DNA of 64,000 nt from Onthophagus taurus (GCF_036711975.1 NC_091975.1:15006501-15070500); one strand, 5' to 3'. Counted from the first letter of the stretch, positions 40,261-50,728 are shown. Numbers and translations: made by a program. The notes: generated by a model from the sequence alone, not told the origin.

Positions 40261-40776
40261 TTAAATACAAGTAACATTATGTTGATTACATAAAAATTTT
40301 TGTAAAATTAATACATTGTTTTGTGAATATACTGCTGGAGAGCCGGTGTGGAACCAACATTGATTGGTGGTTGAATTTAATTTAGCCCCATCCTCTTTCG
40401 CAAATTCTAACGCAATATCAGTTATTAGTATTGAATTGCTGTTACGTGTTTCCAAAAACTGCTTCTTTTGATTTCCCTTAACAAATATTTGATCGTAGGA
40501 GGAAATTAAGGTATCAATTACATTTAGACCTTCTGATTGATTTATCCACCCATCGCTATATAACAACCTGTGATGGTTGCGTTCCAAATATCTCACTGAT
40601 CTTTGATCTCGAACGTTTAATTGTTGGAATGGTATACTAGCTTTTAAGTGTAAATGTATTATGTAGTCGGTGGTGATATCCAGAAGAGTAAATTCTTTAA
40701 CTTCGAATTTAGAATTGATGTAAAACCCCTGAACGTCTACAACCCCGATTTTGAACTTCATATTGTAAACTAACAT
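40261..40776 (-). CDS. 171-codon Polinton protein, possible nuclease-like fold
   Basis: Begins MLVYNMKFKIGVVDVQGF; the second ATG (MKFKIG, codon 6) may be the true start. IGVVDVQGFYINSKFEVKEFTLLD, a strand-Asp-strand pattern at the N-terminus, is reminiscent of RNase H-like or DEDD nucleases, and CWFHTG with later Cys/His residues could bind metal. I cannot assign a family with confidence. Open throughout and about 17 bases upstream of nothing but the capsid 3' end (40794), so it is co-oriented and probably co-expressed with the capsid genes. Confidence 0.45.
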   Translation of the reverse strand: MLVYNMKFKIGVVDVQGFYINSKFEVKEFTLLDITTDYIIHLHLKASIPFQQLNVRDQRSVRYLERNHHRLLYSDGWINQSEGLNVIDTLISSYDQIFVKGNQKKQFLETRNSNSILITDIALEFAKEDGAKLNSTTNQCWFHTGSPAVYSQNNVLILQKFLCNQHNVTCI

Positions 40777-40793
40777 ATGACCTCATGTGTAAT

Positions 40794-42103
40794 TTAATTT
40801 ATAATTACAGATACCTCCCCACTCAAAGGTTTGTACGTATACATGGATTCTTGAAGTAGTATACAGTATGCTTTTGTATCAGGCGGAAAATCTTTACTGC
40901 TTTGAATTTCAATACGCACCTCACATGATGCGGATGGAGCGGCTTCTTCATCGTTATTCTTAGTGGTATCCACCACGAATAAAGGTCTCGTTTTAAAGCT
41001 TGCGAAATCCATAATCGGTTGTTTTCGAGATGTTTCCCAAATGTACGGTTGAAATTCAGTATATATTTTATATAGTTCAACATAATTTTCTTTTGCAAAC
41101 TCCAAATTCATCGACTCGAATGGATAGCAGTATGAGTTTAGATATACTTTAAGATCTATAATATTCAAGTGTTTCGATTGGTTTGGAAAGCAACTATAAC
41201 GTATTGAGGTCTACCTCTGTTAGTTGTTGACGTGACCGACCAAATTTCTTTATTCCCCTTTCTCATTGAAGGTAGCTCATAAAAAGACCACTTCCGAAAC
41301 GGTACGGGAATGTTTGCGTTTTTATTTAAGCCATCTAACAGCTTTATCTTTATAGATGGACTTGGGTACACATGTTTTGCCAACAATGTAACCGTTTTTA
41401 CAGTAAACTCTGCGGTGCTAGAATCGGCTTTCGATGTAGATTTATAACAATTGGAGTCAGTACGACTTCTAACAAATCTAAATTTGAAGCGACCTCTCAT
41501 AACGTGATTATAGTCTCTAAATAATCCGAAAATATGACTTAACGGGTTTTGAAACATGAAATCGTTGTTCGCACTAACTGTAGGTAAATTTCCTCCGGGT
41601 GGCCATTTTAAACCAGCTATTTCTAAAGATTTGCATTCCACTTCGTTTTGCTGAAGTAGGGTTCGAATCAATGATGTTAAACCGGGTTCACGTACCCGTT
41701 CGATTTCAGTACCATTATGCTCAAATGCGATATACTCAAATAGAAATGTCGGTAAGTTGTGTGTCAGTTGGATGGTGTCAGTTGGATCGCTTAATTTTTT
41801 TTTGTAATCACTCTCAATACGTATATAACTTTCGAAGAATGAAAATAAAACATCTTCTTGGTCCAGCTCAATGGTGAATATATCGTTGTTTTGAAAAGAA
41901 TTTGTGGATGGATGATAACTATGCACTTCTTCTCTAGCGATCGAATTATCCACGATGGGTTCGCGGTATATATTTAACTTTTGTGTGGACATGATAACCC
42001 AACTGCTCGAGAAAACGTCTGTTGTCCGCTCGCAATGAAGTCTTTCTTTTAACTGATCTAGATGTTCTCTTTCGGCGGCTTTTAATTGGAACAACAGTCC
42101 CAT
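40794..42103 (-). pseudogene. Polinton major capsid protein (hexon-like), split by a frameshift
   Basis: First frame 42103-41165 (312 codons), second frame 41168-40794 (124 codons), with a frameshift at the junction. ATG at 41992 (MSTQKLNIYREP) is a likely start because the preceding 37 residues look like leader or upstream sequence. Blocks include LFSFFESYIRIESDY, FLFEYIAFEHNGTEIERVREPG, NDFMFQNPLSHIFGLFRDYNH, then LKVYLNSYCYPFESMNLEF and SFKTRPLFVVDTTKN. Size (about 400-440 residues), beta-rich character and place after the penton-like gene fit the double jelly-roll major capsid protein. That identification is by family layout, not by structure. Confidence 0.65.
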
Positions 42104-42800
42104 TATGAAGTTCGTTTTAATTCCAACCTAATAACAATTTCTTCTCCACGAAAGTTTACCAATTTACCACGCTGATCGAGTAATCTTAGTGTAATGTTCG
42201 ATATCGGACGATCGGTGCCCACTGGTAAATAAATGGGGTTCCTTGGCTCTATATTTATACTGAAACCAGGATCCACAGTTGGAGCGAATTCATATAGCGT
42301 GTGAGATAATTTGTTATTGTAATACGAGCCGGAAATTATATTACATTCCACTCGAACGGATGTCACACGTATTATATTTACCGGAAGATCTGATTTATGC
42401 TTTATCGATACATCTAGTTTACGATTGGAAAAACCCAATATAGAAGCTATCGTGTTTGGTTGAGAGAAATCTATCTCAAAATAATCGCTTTTTATTTCAC
42501 ACTGTAAGGTGTTATTGTTAGCCATCAACCGTGTTCAATCACGCCAGTACGAATTTTGATTTCCTGTTTTAATGCCCCCGCGTCTATAATCGATTGTCGG
42601 CTTTTATTAATGGGGAATTTTTCGGTAAAGTAAAATTTATCGTTTACTCCTTGTTCAATGTTTGGTATACTGTTATACGTATAGAATCCAATAAGACCTA
42701 GCGAGTAACTTGAGTTAGGGTTTAATTCTATAGGCGGATAATAGTCTTCGGAGATTTCGCTTTTTGTACTGACCAGTGTGAACGTCTGCGACATTTTCAC
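42103..42800 (-). pseudogene. Penton-like minor capsid protein, copy B (frameshifted)
   Basis: Two overlapping frames: 42800-42525 (SYSLGLIGFYTYNSIPNIE) and 42528-42103 (NNNTLQCEIKSDYFEIDF, HKSDLPVNIIRVTSVRVECNI, SHTLYEFAPTVDPGFSINIEP, SNITLRLLDQRGKLVNF). The blocks align in order with 37148-37751 of copy A. The frames change around residue 85, where copy A carries an extra segment, so some sequence is lost. The end overlaps the start of the capsid frame at 42103. Confidence 0.65.
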
Positions 42801-43093
42801 TCAAATGAGTTATTTCTTATGTTAAGTAGGAAATTTATACATAATTGACCGTAGTTATACGGGTTATCCTTTTGAAAATTTTCATGGTTATACTCAATTT
42901 GACAATTATTTAAGTATTTTAAAAGTTCTTTAGGTGGTTTTAGATCTCCATAACTGTCGAAATATAACACTCTATTGCCAAATTTTTTATTGGCTACCCA
43001 ATGGGTTCCGCTACCTCGTTGATCATCTAAATTTACGACAGGTGATTCATAATATTTAGGACCGTCTGTAGGTATCCCATTTCGCATATACAC
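42797..43093 (-). CDS. Adenain-like cysteine protease, copy B
   Basis: 98 codons from ATG 43093 (MYMRNGIPTDGPKYYES). GSGTHWVANKK carries the catalytic His, VLYFDSYGDLKPP the Asp, and NYGQLCINFLLN the nucleophile Cys. It is short for the family because the N-terminal helices lie upstream (43138-43094) in frame without an ATG, or the start has been lost. Overlaps the next gene by 4 bases, a tight arrangement like that in copy A. Confidence 0.75.
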   Translation of the reverse strand: MYMRNGIPTDGPKYYESPVVNLDDQRGSGTHWVANKKFGNRVLYFDSYGDLKPPKELLKYLNNCQIEYNHENFQKDNPYNYGQLCINFLLNIRNNSFE

Positions 43094-43168
43094 TCCGCGA
43101 AAATTTGGAATTTTGAGTGTTTTAGCGTATTTTATTATATCGAGATTGTTAGAGGTCTATTAGGTAGC

Positions 43169-43990
43169 CTAGTTAAAAGTTTTTGGCTGCTTTTTACTTA
43201 AATATAAACCCAATCCTTTTTTGTACTTTTTAATGTAAAGTCCACTTCCGGTTTTACCAATCGCAATAGCTTCCATCGCCTTATTGTGTCGTTCAGCTTC
43301 TTTCAACTTCTCTTTAGCTTCTTGACCGCTCTTCACCGCACGATACACACCAGCCGCGCTGCCTGATAACGCTGCGAGAGCTGAAAGTCCGGCAAATATG
43401 GCTGGCAATATGGGTAGTATACCACCACTTATAATAGGTAACGGGATTGTACGCGGAATTTTAACTTTTTTCTTTCCACCCACGGATTTAACAGCTATAC
43501 GAGTACTTTTCAAAGCTAATCTAGCCGCTTCCCGTAAATTATCTGTTGTTTTGGGTAAATCTTTAGCGATTTGCTTTACCAACACGCTTTTAAATGCTAT
43601 CGGTTTAGTTCTTTTATCTTTTAATCTTTTAATTATTTTTTGTCCCTTATGACCCATCCCCAATTTTCGTTTAACTTTCATGGCGTTTGTAACTAACCAA
43701 GCTGATGCTTTTTCCCCCAATGTCGAATCTTTCGCTTTCACTCTCTCCCAAGCGTTTTCCTCCAAACGTCTATCGGCCATGTGACGTTGTTCTAAAGAAT
43801 TATTTTCCGAGTACGCTATATCGTGTTCTCTACAAGCCCGATCTAATGGATTTATTCCTTTATCACCTCTAGCCAAACGTTTCTTCAATTTTGTTCCTGG
43901 CCCACAAAATTGATGCCTGGAACGTGTAACTCAACAGGTAGTTTATTGATAAGCGTATTAAGTATTCCGCTTCCTCCCACCGTCGCAGAA
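43169..43990 (-). pseudogene. Phospholipase-A2-like virion protein, copy B (frameshifted start)
   Basis: The long frame 43888-43169 starts inside the PLA2 domain and has LDRACREHDIAYSEN with the catalytic His-Asp pair. The preceding calcium-loop part is encoded at about 43990-43890, but a single-base change of length near 43900 puts the N-terminal leader (SGILNTLINKLPVELHVPG) in another frame. A Lys-rich tract, a Gly/Ala hydrophobic segment (PAIFAGLSALAALSGSAAG) and a basic tail follow, as in copy A. The start faces the ATPase start 100 bases away. Confidence 0.7.
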
Positions 43991-44092
43991 GTACTATCTC
44001 GAGTAAACAGCATACTCAACTGATACGGTTTACGTTTTCACATCCCTTATATATACTCGCACATGAAGATTAAAACTCATTTTAGTTTCATA

Positions 44093-44757
44093 ATGCGCGT
44101 AGTGCAACATCCATCTCTCACAATGTCATTAACCGATCTCGATCGGTTAACGATGATGATGAAACCGATAACCAGTCGTAGACATGGCAACCTCATACCG
44201 AACAGTATACGAGCAATAGTATGCGGTCCGAGCGGATGTGGGAAAACCAATTTGATGTTAAATCTCATTTTCGATGAAAATGGCTTAAATTTTGAAAATA
44301 TTTATATATACTCAAAATCCTTACATCAACCGAAATATGAATTTTTAGAGATGATTATGAAACAACTACCCGAAATAGGACCTTATAGATTTATCGATAA
44401 TGATGCGGTTATAGATCCGTCTGAAACTAAACAAAACTCTATTTTCATATTTGACGATGTAGCATGCGATAAACAGGATAAGATTCGATCATTTTTCTGT
44501 ATGGGGCGACATAAAAATATTGATTCGTTCTACCTTACGCTTAATTCGTCTTAATTCTATTCAAACAAGATGAGGTTAATTTAAAACATGTGTATGATGA
44601 ACACGTTAACACCGATATGAAGTTTGATGTTTTCAAGGAAGCTTGTAAACGGTGTTGGAATGATGATACATATAACCCTATGATTATTATGAAAGATTTT
44701 GAAGTAAAGGATGGAAGGTATCGTATAGGAATGGATAAATTTATTTACCCAGACTAA
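44093..44757 (+). pseudogene. Polinton packaging ATPase, copy B (internal deletion)
   Basis: I take ATG 44093 (MRVVQHPSLT) rather than the one at 44063, by position relative to copy A. Walker A is VCGPSGCGKTN and Walker B SIFIFDDVACD. The frame breaks at 44550 (SFYLTLNSS then stop). The C-terminal part (LFKQDEVNLKHVYDEHVNT, KDFEVKDGRYR) lies in another frame up to 44757. Compared with copy A, about 17 codons are missing at the break. Inactive. Confidence 0.75.
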
Positions 44758-44793
44758 ATTATTGCATTGTTATCTGGTATTTGTGAGAGTAAG

Positions 44794-44937
44794 CATGTCA
44801 CATAAAGATGAAATGACTAAGCGTTCCATACGTGAGAGAGATAAAGCTATAATTAACATAACAAATGCTATTAAGAAAAAATATTTAGCGCTTAAACTCG
44901 GTCGAGAAAACGATGATCGTCGATGGCTGAACGTGTA
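44794..44937 (+). pseudogene. N-terminal stub of the conserved structural-type protein
   Basis: Reads MSHKDEMTKRSIRERDKAII and KKKYLALKLGREN, matching the first 45 residues of the 247-codon protein at 34966-34223 in pattern and place (just after the ATPase). It stops at 44937, already overlapping the integrase frame, which marks the deletion breakpoint (about 44915-44935). Confidence 0.6.
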
Positions 44938-45462
44938 ATTCGAACCGTTAAACAGAGGATATACAAGTTCTTCAGTCTATATGGAAATCATAAATGGGTG
45001 CACCTATTAAAAGATATAACATCTCGATATAACAGTACGAAACATTCGACTACGAAAATGAAGCCATCGGAAATAAATTCGAAATCCGTAGAGAAAACAC
45101 TTCTCGATACGGTGTACAATCATATTAAAATTGCTGGCAGCGGAAAGTTTAGAGTTGGAGATACCGTTCGTATCAGTAAATATAAACATGTGTTTGATAA
45201 AGGATATCTACCCAACTGGACCGCTGAATTGTTTAAAATCGTTAAAGTGAAAATAACAGATCCAATTTCATATTTATTGGAGGACGTGCGTGGCCAGCCG
45301 ATTAAAGGCGCTTTTTACGACTTCGAACTTCAAAGGACCGCTCAACCCAACGTTTACCTCGTTGAAAAGGTGTTGAAAAGGAAGAAGGATAAGTTGTACG
45401 TAAAACGGTTGGGATTCGATTCATCGCATAATTCTTGGATATCAAATAAAGATATATCATAA
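44923..45462 (+). pseudogene. Polinton integrase C-terminal half with chromodomain-like end
   Basis: The frame opens at MAERVIRTVKQRIYKFF, which includes the last catalytic Glu (in AER) of the retroviral-type DDE core; the first two Asp residues are deleted. Then follow a core-domain tail (SRYNSTKHSTTKMKPSEI), an SH3-like DNA-binding segment (FRVGDTVRISKYKHVFDKGYLPNW), and a chromodomain-like end (YLVEKVLKRKKDKLYVKRLGF..SHNSWI). This layout is characteristic of Polinton integrases. The ATG is probably accidental, created at the deletion junction. Confidence 0.8.
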
Positions 45463-45507
45463 AATTTCTCTATATCGTTGTGAATTATTTTTTAAATAAA
45501 ATTTATT

Positions 45508-47024
45508 TCCCTGAATATTTATTGGATTTCATCAGGAAGCCTGAAACGTAAAAAACTTCCGACCGATGACCCTGATGTTCATCTGTATGAATATAATTGT
45601 AATTGTATTATAAAAGTTATGGATACTTAAAAATTAAATAATAATAATAAATGTATTTCTTAAACACATCTTTTTGTTGTTTGTATTAATAATTTCACAA
45701 TATATGTATCGTCAACATTTATTTACCGTATTAATTCTGTGTGTGTGTGATTTCCTCCAGCTACCCTCAATCAGTAATAAATAACCAGTAATAAATAACA
45801 AATTTTTTAAGGTAAGTATTATTATTTCAATTAAGTCATCGCTCCGCGGGGGAGCAACTTCCGCTGATAAGCATACGAGCGTCGACGTTGTCGTCGTCGT
45901 CGTCGTCGTCGTATTTGTCATCGCTCCACATCGTCATCTCTACTTGACCGTTGGGACACTAGAGCGATACCCCCTATCGTAGGAGGGATGCTTGGGGTTG
46001 AAGGGGGTCATTAGGGCGCTAAGATGGGGTTGAAGGGGTTGAAGGGGTTGAAGGGGGTCAATAGGGCACTAAGATGGGGTTGAAGGGGTTGAAGGGGGTC
46101 AATAGGGCACTAAGAGGGGGTTAAAGGGGTTGAAGGGGGTCACAATAGGGCACTAAGAGGGGGTTAAAGGGGTTGAAGGGGGTCACAATAGGGCACTAAG
46201 ATGGGGTTGAAGGGGTTGAAGGGGTCAATAGGGCACTAAGATGGGGTTGAAAGGGGTCAATAGGGCACTAAGATGGGGTTGAAGGGGGTCAATAGGGCAC
46301 TAAGATGGGGTTGAAGGGGGTCAATAGGGCACTAAGATGGGTTTGAAGGGATTGAAGGTGGTCAATAGGGCACTAAGATGGGGTTGAAGGGGGTCAATAG
46401 GGCACTAAGATGGGGTTGAAGGGGTTGAAGGTGGTCAATAGGGCACTAAGATGGGGTTGAAGGGGTTGAAGGGGGTCAATAGGGCACTAAGATGGGGTTG
46501 AAGGGGTTGAAGGGGGTCAATAGGGCACTAAGATTGGGTTGAAGGGGTTGAAGGGGGTCAATAGGGCACTAAGATGGGGTTGAAGGGGTTGAAGGGTCAA
46601 TAGGGCACTAAGACGGGGTTGAAGGGGTTGAAGGGGGTCAATAGGGCACTACGATTATCTTGGGATGCTATGCTAAAAGTCACTAAAATTAAGTGGAATT
46701 GTTGACGGATATTGAGTTCAACCCCTGTTCAACCGACCGGTTCAACCCCTGTTCAACAGATGGGGTTGAAGGGGTTGAAGGGGGTCAATAGGGCACTAGG
46801 ATGGGGTTGGGTTGGGTTGAAGGGGGTCAATAGGGCACTAAGATGGGGTTGAAGGGGTTGAAAGGGGTCAATAGGGCACTAAGATGGGGTTGACGAGGTT
46901 GTTAGGAGGAGGAATTAAATTGTGTTATTATTATTATTTCCGCAATATTCCTAAATTTCCCGCGACGTGACAGAGGGGGGGGAGCAATTTCCGGTCCAAC
47001 TTAAAAATATGACTTCAGTATGCT
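45508..47024. repeat. Right TIR of Polinton copy B, expanded by minisatellite
   Basis: About 1.5 kb, compared with 0.59 kb for the left TIR. The difference is mainly about 20 units of AGATGGGGTTGAAGGGG(...)GTCAATAGGGCACTA, 35-45 bases each, at 46010-46900, plus a (GTC)n run at 45889-45910. The outer 100 and inner 200 bases match the left TIR closely. Confidence 0.85.
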
Positions 47025-47028
47025 TATA

Positions 47029-47563
47029 CCGAGAGATCAAAAAAGCCGGTCCGCTAAAAACTACTTTCCCAAGCGCTTGATACCAATACTTACTTTCCTC
47101 GTCACAGCCTCCTCCCATTTCTACTTGTTTTTAATTTTCAACGTTCTTATTGGTCGACGAGGTGATATCGATTTTTAGTTTCAATGGTTTCGATTAGCTG
47201 AGCTCAGAGTCGTGTTCTTGGTTTTGGCGTTTGGTGTTTTCAATATTTCATTATGAATTTATTGCGGTTTTATTTAATATTATCTGGCTTTATTAAGACA
47301 AAAATTCGATTGTGATTTTTCTCTAAGGTAAATAATTATTTTATTTTAAATCGGTTTGGTATAGATTTCGTTGATTTATTTTTAGGTTAAATCATACCGT
47401 TCACCTTAGAAGAAGACAAGTTTCAAAGTTTCTTCTCCAATCTTATCTTCGAAATAGAGTAAAAGATCAAAATGTGGTATGAAAATATTCATCAAGTCTT
47501 TGTGTAGAAGAATTTAGGGAGACATGCCTGGAAAATGTAGTGAATTACCTTATGTCATGACAT
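47029..47563. other. Continuation of outer left TIR, then unidentified centre
   Basis: 47036-47125 (GCCGGTCCGCTAAAAACTAC, AAGCGCTTGATACCAATACT) is the inner end of the outer TIR and pairs with 58905-59000. From 47126 to 47563 nothing is recognised. A CTAAG/gtaaat and tttttag/gtt pair at about 47330-47385 could be an intron of the lost outer-element gene. The region ends at the Gypsy target GACAT (47559-47563). Confidence 0.4.
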
Positions 47564-49279
47564 GTTACATTCCGAAAATTTGTATGTTATGTGTGGGTGA
47601 CTTGTTTATGTGTAATGGGTTATGAGTTACATACATTCGGAAACTTATTATTATTTTTATTTATTTTGTTTACATTTTGTTTTGTTTATAACATTTTATT
47701 GTTTTCTCTTTCAGCAACATATTCTGAGTATTCCTTTTTTTTTCCTTTTAACTCCTATCACTTTAAAATTCTCCTTTTAGCTTTTGAGAGGGTGTCGTAA
47801 ATTCATGATGTTATCTTGCGCAGACGTAATTTTTTTTTGATATTTTCGATCTTTGGGTATAAAAGACCGTTCAAGTTTCTTCTTGAGCCTCTCTTTCTTA
47901 CTATATTACCAGAGCAATACGTGTTCTCGAGTGTTAAAGAAATTTTGGTTGGTTCGCCATTTTTGGTTTTGGGTGTAAAATTTTGTTTCTAATCCATATT
48001 TGTGGGATTCATCACTCGAAATAAAGTTTTGGAAAAGTGTTTTTCTTTTACCAAATTGTACGGAGATTCCGGATTTCAACGTATTTCATTACATTCTCTT
48101 CTGTCTTCTGGTTAAACCTCGAACATCAGAGGTAAGCATTTTTGTAAGGTCTTTATTAATTAGTTTTTGGCATATTCGTTCACCCTTTCACATTTTTCTT
48201 TTGATTCTTAAACTAACAATCTACTAAATCTATTTTTCAAAAAAATCTAACTACTTTAAAAAAAAATTCTAACTAATTTAAAAAAAAAATTAACAAATTA
48301 CTTAAAAAGAAAAACTATCCTACAAACAAAAATTCTTAAATCTAATATTTCCACGTTTCATTTTTTTTTAATTTCTATATCCAGGTTTTTGTTGAGGGGA
48401 GCAACTTTTGGCCTCTCTTATTGGAACAACCTTTTTTTTAATTTCCATTACATCCTAAGGATTCTAATTATTCTTTTGGAACAAAACAAAGAATATTACC
48501 TTACCTTTCCTGAGTCACCAGAATTTGTTGCTGAGGAATTATTTCGAATCGGACCGGTGATCAAGACATAGAGTAAAGGTCAGATAGAACAACATATTAT
48601 TATTTTGGTCATTGAAGAATTTGTATCTTATATATTTTTTTTTATTATTTTGATTTTCCTTAAGAAAATCTTTAAATTAATTAATCATTGGAACATCAAA
48701 CTTTTCAATTTTTTTTGTAAATTCTTGTTTGGCGAGATTTTTTTTTAAATTCTGTTCTGGCGTTGATTTTTTTATAATTTTTGATTTCACGTTGAGCTCA
48801 ACCATACGGAGTCAGACGCGGCTTAATTTTTCATTTTCATTTTTTGGTATTTTGATTTAAATTTCCTTTCAGTTTTGACTTTCATTTTTTTTAAAGCTCG
48901 CAAACATCAATATAGTTTTTTTTTGTTCTTTGAACCTAAAAGTTTATGGTTTTATAATTTTGTTATTAGTTTTTTTTTTACTTACCTGTTATTTACGGGA
49001 GTTTTAATAAATTTTGTCTGCAACTCAAAACCCATTTTGTTGAGCGTTTGTGTTTTGTTGTGTTATTTGTTTATATCACCATACTCCATCATCTCACGTC
49101 ACAGTTTGTGTTGTACGCGGGGTTAACTGTGTGGCGCCATATAAATACCCCTCCCTTCTTCACTGAGCCGGTCGAGGACTCGCGTACATCTCAGGGTGAT
49201 AAAACTAGTTTTGTCCTTGTTGAAAATTACGTTTTTTTTTTGTTTTGATTTAAAATCTTTTAACGCATTTGGCGTCATA
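47564..49279 (+). repeat. 5' LTR of the Gypsy element
   Basis: GTTACATTCCGAAAATTTG ... AACGCATTTGGCGTCATA. It is about 80 bases longer than the 3' LTR without its mariner, because of a CT-rich stretch at 47707-47795. Two TATA-box candidates occur: TATAAAAG at 47858 and TATAAATA at 49140. The second is about 140 bases from the LTR end and followed by CTCAGGGTGATAA. Confidence 0.9.
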
Positions 49280-49282
49280 AAT

Positions 49283-49300
49283 TGTTGGCGCCCAACGTGG
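49283..49300 (+). other. Primer-binding site of the Gypsy element
   Basis: TTGGCGCCCAACGTGGGGCC just after the 5' LTR; an 18-base tRNA-complement-like block starting TGGCGCCC. Confidence 0.8.
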
Positions 49301-49387
49301 GGCCCTTAAAAAAAAAAAAAAGATCGGTTAAAAGTAAAGTTGGTATTGTTGATAGAACCCGTCATAGGTTCGTTATTTTGATAAACT

Positions 49388-50687
49388 ATGGAGGGAAAAT
49401 TGGATGTGGGGAGATTGAGCGCGGACGCGTTGCGATACGAACTCAAAGTCAGAGGTGTTACAGAGCAATTAGCGCACGATGAGACATATGAGGCATACGT
49501 TGAGAAAGTTAATAAAATTGGAGAAAAATGCTAGTTTTGTTTTACCGGATTATCCGTTTAATTTCGTGGACGATTTGAAAGCCATACGGGAGGATTTGGC
49601 GCAAATACAGATCAAAATCGATGAGTACGCGGGAATCGCGAATACGTCAGAATTTAAGAGATTAAATAACCATCTGATATATTTGTTGGGGCGCGCGAAT
49701 TGTTCACAACCGAAAGAGAAAGCCGATAAAGACTTAAGAACGGGGTTGGTTACACAAATCGTAACGTTGATATCGCGACTCGAATTGAAAACGAGGACTA
49801 CTTCTACTCCGAATAAGACGAACGCGAATTTAAGTGTGGTAAACGTAGATCCTTGGTCGAATCTGAGTAATACGTCATCGGATGATAGCGATGTTCCAGA
49901 TGGTATGGCGGGATCCTCTAAATTAGTTTCGGTAACGAAGTGGGGAATTTCTTTCGCCGGAGACGGTAAAAGTTCTTTGAGTGCGTTTTTAGAACGCGTA
50001 AATGAATTAAGAGTCGCGAGGGGTGTCTCGAAGTCTGTTCTGTATACATCTGCGGTGGATTTGTTTAGGGATCGAGCGTTGATATGGTATCGTGCGAACC
50101 GGGGTAATTTCGCGAATTGGGAGGAATTAGTGGAAGGTTTAAAGTTAGAATTTCAGCCCGTTGATTACGATGATAGACTCTTTGAAGAGATACGTCATCG
50201 CACACAGGGACCTGGCGAATCGATGGAAATTTATGTGTCGGTTATGAGGAATTTGTTCTCACGGTTAAATACGCGAATACCGGAAGATACTCAAGTTAAG
50301 CTAATGCTTAAAAATTTAACTCCAGCTTTCCAGCGACAATTAACTTTGGTTGAGGTCGATTCGGTTGAGCACTTATTGCGGTTGGGGAGAAAATTAGAAG
50401 CAACTAAGTTATCCGTGGATAGTTACGCACCACCGAATCGTGTTGCAAGGGTATTAGAAGCAGACTTAACGTACATTCAAACAGACGAGACGGTATTAGT
50501 TGCGGTGGCGGTCGAGCAAAGCGCGACAACGAGCGAACCAATATGTTGGAACTGTCAAAAACGTGGACATATTGCTAGAGAGTGTAGAGCTCCTAAGAGG
50601 TTGCATTGTTTTCGATGTGGTGAACAGGGTGTGATTACTCGAAATTGTTCTCGGTGTTCGGGAAATGGGTCCAGGGTGCGACGTTAG
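49388..50687 (+). pseudogene. Gypsy Gag with two CCHC zinc knuckles (one frameshift)
   Basis: Probable start is ATG 49388 (MEGKLDVGRLSADALRYELK), an N-terminal helix-rich block typical of Gypsy Gag. A one-base shift before 49527 moves coding into the frame that is open to 50687 (NASFVLPDYPFNFVDDL...). A capsid-like region spans about residues 140-320 (WGISFAGDGKSSLSAFLERV, RHRTQGPGESMEIYVSVMRNLFSRL). Two knuckles follow: CWNCQKRGHIAREC and CFRCGEQGVITRNC, the second lacking its His. A basic Arg tail ends it. Gag packages the RNA. Confidence 0.8.
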
Positions 50688-50728
50688 GTCGGTGTCTGCA
50701 CTAAGCGAACGTAAAGCCGATCGGAGTT

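Larger units (their letters stand above)
38229..47024. mobile_element. Polinton copy B: 8.8-kb internally deleted element with intact ends
   Basis: Ends are AGCATACTGAAGTCATA... and its complement ...CAGTATGCT, with TATA duplicated at 38225-38228 and 47025-47028. The homologous uninterrupted site is in the right arm near 59005. Minus strand, in transcription order: PLA2-like protein, protease, penton-like, major capsid, then 171-, 213- and 101-codon unknowns. Plus strand: ATPase, stub of the structural-type gene, integrase tail. DNA polymerase B and most of integrase are gone. Several frameshifts show it is inactive. Animal Polintons are usually 15-20 kb. Confidence 0.85.

Noticed and set aside
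46010..46900. CRISPR-like array (regular repeats of about 40 bases)
   Set aside because: The repeat runs without unique spacers, units vary in length, and the genome is eukaryotic. It is a minisatellite in a TIR.
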